Assembly (NCBI GenBank): GCA_036337945.1 | Contig: JAYZDF010000124.1 | Span: forward strand, 1 to 64,000 | Length of the DNA: 64,000 nucleotides | Reading direction: 5' to 3' | Source of the DNA: JAYZDF01 sp036337945 | GTDB taxonomy: Bacteria > Myxococcota > Kuafuiibacteriia > Kuafuiibacteriales > Kuafuiibacteriaceae | Part shown: piece by piece, positions 61,455-64,000 of the stretch | Numbering within the stretch: position 1 is the first letter of the stretch | Layout of the letters: each line of letters starts with the position of its first letter | Translations under genes and position numbers: made by a program | The notes under the pieces: generated by a model | What the model was told of the DNA's origin: nothing | Database searches by the model: none | What the model saw: only the letters and a program-made list of their open reading frames with translations

Positions 61455-62684
61455 CTATTTTGCGATAAACTGACCTTTGATAACAAAGTTTGGGTTCGCG
61501 CCTTCTGACCAAGCAGCAAACATTCCTCCCGGTAGGTCGATAAGTACTGGTGAATATGGAGGTGCAGAGTCCGAATTTAGCGTAACCGTATCCGAAAGAC
61601 TCAAAGGGTCGGTCTCAAAGCGAGCAAAAACAACCTGGTTATTCAGGCCGCGCACGTTGCGATAATGAATGAGGCCTTGCTGAGAAATCACCGGGCCGAA
61701 GTCAATTCTCCCTCGCGAGCCAGTCGAAATTTCATTTTGAGGATCTTCGGAATCTAAGAGCGTGACGTCGGTTTCACCATTTTGTTCATGGGCAAAAGCA
61801 ATAAAACGACCATTTGGTGAAAGCGTGATCGAAGCATTGTCGCCAGTCGCAAGAATCCGCGACGATTGCGCGACAGTTGACCCTTTGACAAAGTTAGCTG
61901 TGACAATTTCGTCGATCGCAGTCGTTGAGTTCACCCAGGCGAGTTCAATCCCTTCGTCGTCTCGGCAACCCACGGAAGAAAACACCTGCGAAAACTGAGG
62001 TTGCAGAGCACCATCCATTGCTTCTCCGATCAGCTTCCCGTCGAGTGAGATTCGTTGAGCAAACACGGCGAATTGAGGAGTTTCTGAATGTCCCCAAGAG
62101 CCACTCACGACGAAATGATCAGACATTGCACATACGGCAGGCATCCAGGCGTTACCTGACTCTTGAACACCCTTTCGAGTCATTTCCAAACGTTGTTCAT
62201 CAGTAATCGGAGTGCCATCAAATTCAAACATCCGATACCAGATATCCAGATTATTTGGTCCCATGGAGTTGTCTGACTGCCAAACCACAATAACCCGATC
62301 AGCGACAACCGTAACCTGTGGCTCAATATCGTTTCGGGTAGAAGATTGGCTAATCTTTAGGGCCTCGAAGAGTTTTGAGCCGTCACAATTGAAGGCGGAC
62401 GCGTATACATCAAACTTGCTGTCGCTACGAGGTCGGTTGTAAGCAACCCAGACATAGCTCCCTGTAAACGCAGCCGAGGCATGGATTTGAGTTCTTGAAT
62501 CGACGGTAGTGTCGATGTCTACGATCTCCCCAAATGGAAGCTCAGAGGCGCAGGTGGACACTCCGCTATCGCCCTGCCCCGCATCAACGTTTGATACTTG
62601 ATTTGAGTCATCGTTTTTTTGGGATTCAGAGCAGCTAATGGCTGCTCCTAGTGCAAAAGGTAGCGCCAGGTAGATTGGTTTCAT
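61455..62684 (-). CDS. Lipoprotein with beta-propeller-like repeats, unknown
   Basis: 409 aa from ATG 62684 (ATG 62696 adds four residues). Lipobox AIS-C, then an Asp/Ser-rich spacer. The rest has WVAYNRPRSDSKFDVYASAFNCDGSKL, IVVWQSDN, FVVSGSWGHSETPQFAVFAQRISLDGKL, FIAFAHEQNG and AAWSEGANPNFVIKG, a repeated strand pattern suggesting a propeller. Likely surface-exposed. Stops 20 bases from the convergent lipoprotein gene. Confidence 0.55.
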   Translation of the reverse strand: MKPIYLALPFALGAAISCSESQKNDDSNQVSNVDAGQGDSGVSTCASELPFGEIVDIDTTVDSRTQIHASAAFTGSYVWVAYNRPRSDSKFDVYASAFNCDGSKLFEALKISQSSTRNDIEPQVTVVADRVIVVWQSDNSMGPNNLDIWYRMFEFDGTPITDEQRLEMTRKGVQESGNAWMPAVCAMSDHFVVSGSWGHSETPQFAVFAQRISLDGKLIGEAMDGALQPQFSQVFSSVGCRDDEGIELAWVNSTTAIDEIVTANFVKGSTVAQSSRILATGDNASITLSPNGRFIAFAHEQNGETDVTLLDSEDPQNEISTGSRGRIDFGPVISQQGLIHYRNVRGLNNQVVFARFETDPLSLSDTVTLNSDSAPPYSPVLIDLPGGMFAAWSEGANPNFVIKGQFIAK

Positions 62685-62838
62685 TTCGCAGAGCATAGCA
62701 CAAGGCTGATGGTGTCGGACGTGAGATCACAAAGCTAATCGTTTGGAGAGAGCCGTTTTTCATGGGCCATCTGAGGCAATCCTCTATATTCGAATCTTTT
62801 TTGTTGAGTTCGCTGCTGCTTGAATCTATTTCGGGGTC

Positions 62839-63252
62839 ATGGACGGCGGAAAAGAACTCGAGACCATGAAGTACCTTTACGAAGGCCGGACAGAGCGCCC
62901 AGAAATCCCGCTCAGCGATGATGTCGAATTCCGAGACCCCTTGGTCTTGGTGAAGGATCGTAGCCGGGTTGAAGAAATGTTCAGGAAGTTGAATAGTTTC
63001 TACCCAGCAACAGAAATCAACGTATTTGAACCGATCGAGGGTGAACCTCTATCGTGGACCATGCATACGCATTATCGGAAGACAGAACAGAGCACGCCGA
63101 AGATCTTCCAATCGACGCTCGAACTCGAAGTCGAGAACGGCTACGTGAGACGAATTACCGAGCACTGGCACAAACCGCTTCCTTTGCGAGGTGACGGTAG
63201 TAGCCTGTTATCACGTGGGATTCGCAAAGGCATAGGGCGCCTTTTTTGCTGA
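62839..63252 (+). CDS. SnoaL/NTF2-like fold protein
   Basis: 137 aa. Residues 5-100 (MKYLYEGRTERPEIPLSDDVEFRDPLVLVKDRSRVEEMFRKL then YPATEINVFEPIEGEPLSWTMHTHY) fit the SnoaL-like cone-shaped fold. Basic C-terminal tail. It lies upstream of a flavin monooxygenase on the same strand with 106 bases between, so may be functionally linked to oxidation of a small molecule. Start is GTG/ATG uncertain. Confidence 0.6.
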   Translation: MDGGKELETMKYLYEGRTERPEIPLSDDVEFRDPLVLVKDRSRVEEMFRKLNSFYPATEINVFEPIEGEPLSWTMHTHYRKTEQSTPKIFQSTLELEVENGYVRRITEHWHKPLPLRGDGSSLLSRGIRKGIGRLFC

Positions 63253-63322
63253 TGCAACCGCCGTCTCTGGGTCGGCCGACTGACCGTCCAGTTCATTGCA
63301 GCGCGACACCACGAACGTCCGA

Positions 63323-63351
63323 TTGTCACACGGCCAACGTTCTTATATTAG
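63323..63351 (+). promoter_or_regulatory. Candidate promoter of the flavin monooxygenase gene
   Basis: TTGTCA (63323-63328) and TATTAG (63346-63351) are 17 bases apart, close to the ATG at 63359. A second TATATT lies at 63344. The leader would be very short. Confidence 0.3.
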
Positions 63352-63358
63352 TGGTGCC

Positions 63359-64000
63359 ATGAAAACGGAGTCCTACGACGTTATTATTGTGGGTGCCGGA
63401 ATTTCTGGGATTGCCGCTGCCTATCACATCAAGCGAAAATGTCCGAATCGACGAATCCGAATCATCGAGGCTCGGGACACTATCGGAGGCACCTGGGATT
63501 TATTCAGATACCCGGGGATACGTTCAGATTCGGATATGTACACATTTGGGTTCGCTTTTCGTCCCTGGACAGACGGTAAAGTATTTGCCGACGGCCCGAG
63601 CATTCGCAAGTATGTGAACGAGACGGCACAAGAGAGTGAAATAGAAAAAGACATCCAATTTGGCTACCGGGTGACTGCTGCCGAGTGGAGCTCCACGGAG
63701 GCTAAATGGAGTCTGCGGGCTCAAAGCTCTCATTCCGAAGAAGTCATTCAATACACGTGTCAGTTCGTAGTGATGTGCTCTGGCTATTATCGCTACGACA
63801 AAGGACATCTTCCTGCGTTTCCCGGCATGGAGAACTTCACAGGAGATATTATTCATCCTCAATTCTGGAAAGAAGGGACAGACTACAAAAATAAGAAAGT
63901 CATCGTCATCGGCAGCGGAGCAACTGCCATCACACTCGTTCCAGCGATGGTCGAAGACGCCGCCAAAATAACCATGCTTCAACGATCTCCAAGCTACATT
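63359..64000 (+). CDS. Flavin-containing (Baeyer-Villiger-type) monooxygenase, cut by right edge
   Basis: The frame is open from ATG 63359 to the last base. FAD motif VIIVGAGISGIAAAYHIK, then GGTWDLFRYPGIRSDSDMYTFGF (GTWxxxRYPG signature of BVMO/FMO), VVMCSGYYRYDKG, and a second Rossmann motif KVIVIGSGATAITLVPAM. The FxGxxxHxxxWP fingerprint falls at FTGDIIHPQFWKEG, with HPQFW for HxxxW. About 214 residues are visible of an expected 500. Uses NADPH and O2 to oxygenate a substrate. Confidence 0.88.
   Translation, partial: MKTESYDVIIVGAGISGIAAAYHIKRKCPNRRIRIIEARDTIGGTWDLFRYPGIRSDSDMYTFGFAFRPWTDGKVFADGPSIRKYVNETAQESEIEKDIQFGYRVTAAEWSSTEAKWSLRAQSSHSEEVIQYTCQFVVMCSGYYRYDKGHLPAFPGMENFTGDIIHPQFWKEGTDYKNKKVIVIGSGATAITLVPAMVEDAAKITMLQRSPSYI

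Overview
The window is ordinary bacterial chromosome: 64 kb, mid GC, densely coded on both strands, with no rRNA, tRNA, CRISPR array or insertion sequence that I can see. Many products carry lipoprotein or Tat signals, and there are outer-membrane barrels, an ExbB/ExbD/TonB system, FG-GAP proteins, DUF1501 and c-type-cytochrome-like proteins, PASQ-type repeats and Cys-rich secreted proteins. This points to a Gram-negative, environmental, deltaproteobacterial-type genome (Myxococcota, Bradymonadota or Bdellovibrionota-like). That placement is inference; no marker gene here settles it.

Layout. 0-6 kb: end of a Cys-rich secreted protein, an AhpD-like protein with a possible N-terminal frameshift, a zinc peptidase/ATP-grasp ligase pair, a PRXL2-like peroxiredoxin overlapping a Popeye-domain protein, and a barrel protein. 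6.4-9.8 kb: one long FG-GAP/UnbV-thioredoxin-TPR reading frame cut by a single in-frame TGA. 9.9-14.1 kb: an ACT protein, then a copper-type operon (small Cys protein, multicopper oxidase, His-rich repeat lipoprotein, TolC-like efflux protein). 14-18 kb: hydrolase, small lipoprotein, sterol-desaturase-like enzyme, APC permease. 18-26 kb (minus strand): a divergent SelO-like pseudokinase with a zinc-ribbon partner, a clan-D glycosidase, and a DUF1501/CxxCH/lipoprotein operon. 26-35.5 kb: unknown protein, carotenoid-desaturase-like flavoenzyme, ABC exporter, MscS channel, glutathionyl-hydroquinone reductase, sugar dehydrogenase.

35.5-55.5 kb is the most interesting part. A five-gene minus-strand operon (GNAT, PlsC-like acyltransferase, DUF2252 lipoprotein, porin, lamin-tail protein) lies beside plus-strand genes for an M14 peptidase, an arginase-family enzyme and a fusion of a type III polyketide synthase with a short-chain reductase. 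Next come a beta-propeller lipoprotein, an abundant-looking surface lipoprotein, and a complete DUF3450-ExbB-ExbB-ExbD-TonB-TPR-TonB-receptor module. Five promoters in this block and before phoX carry an 11-bp-phased direct repeat, T[A/C]GTCACA-N3-T[A/C]GTCACA in the best three, that looks like a Pho box. My reading is a phosphate-starvation regulon that joins lipid remodelling (non-phosphorus lipids) to phosphate-source capture.

55.5-64 kb: cmoA/cmoB, a LysM/peptidoglycan-binding protein, phoX, small lipoproteins, a SnoaL-like protein, and the start of a flavin monooxygenase cut by the right edge.
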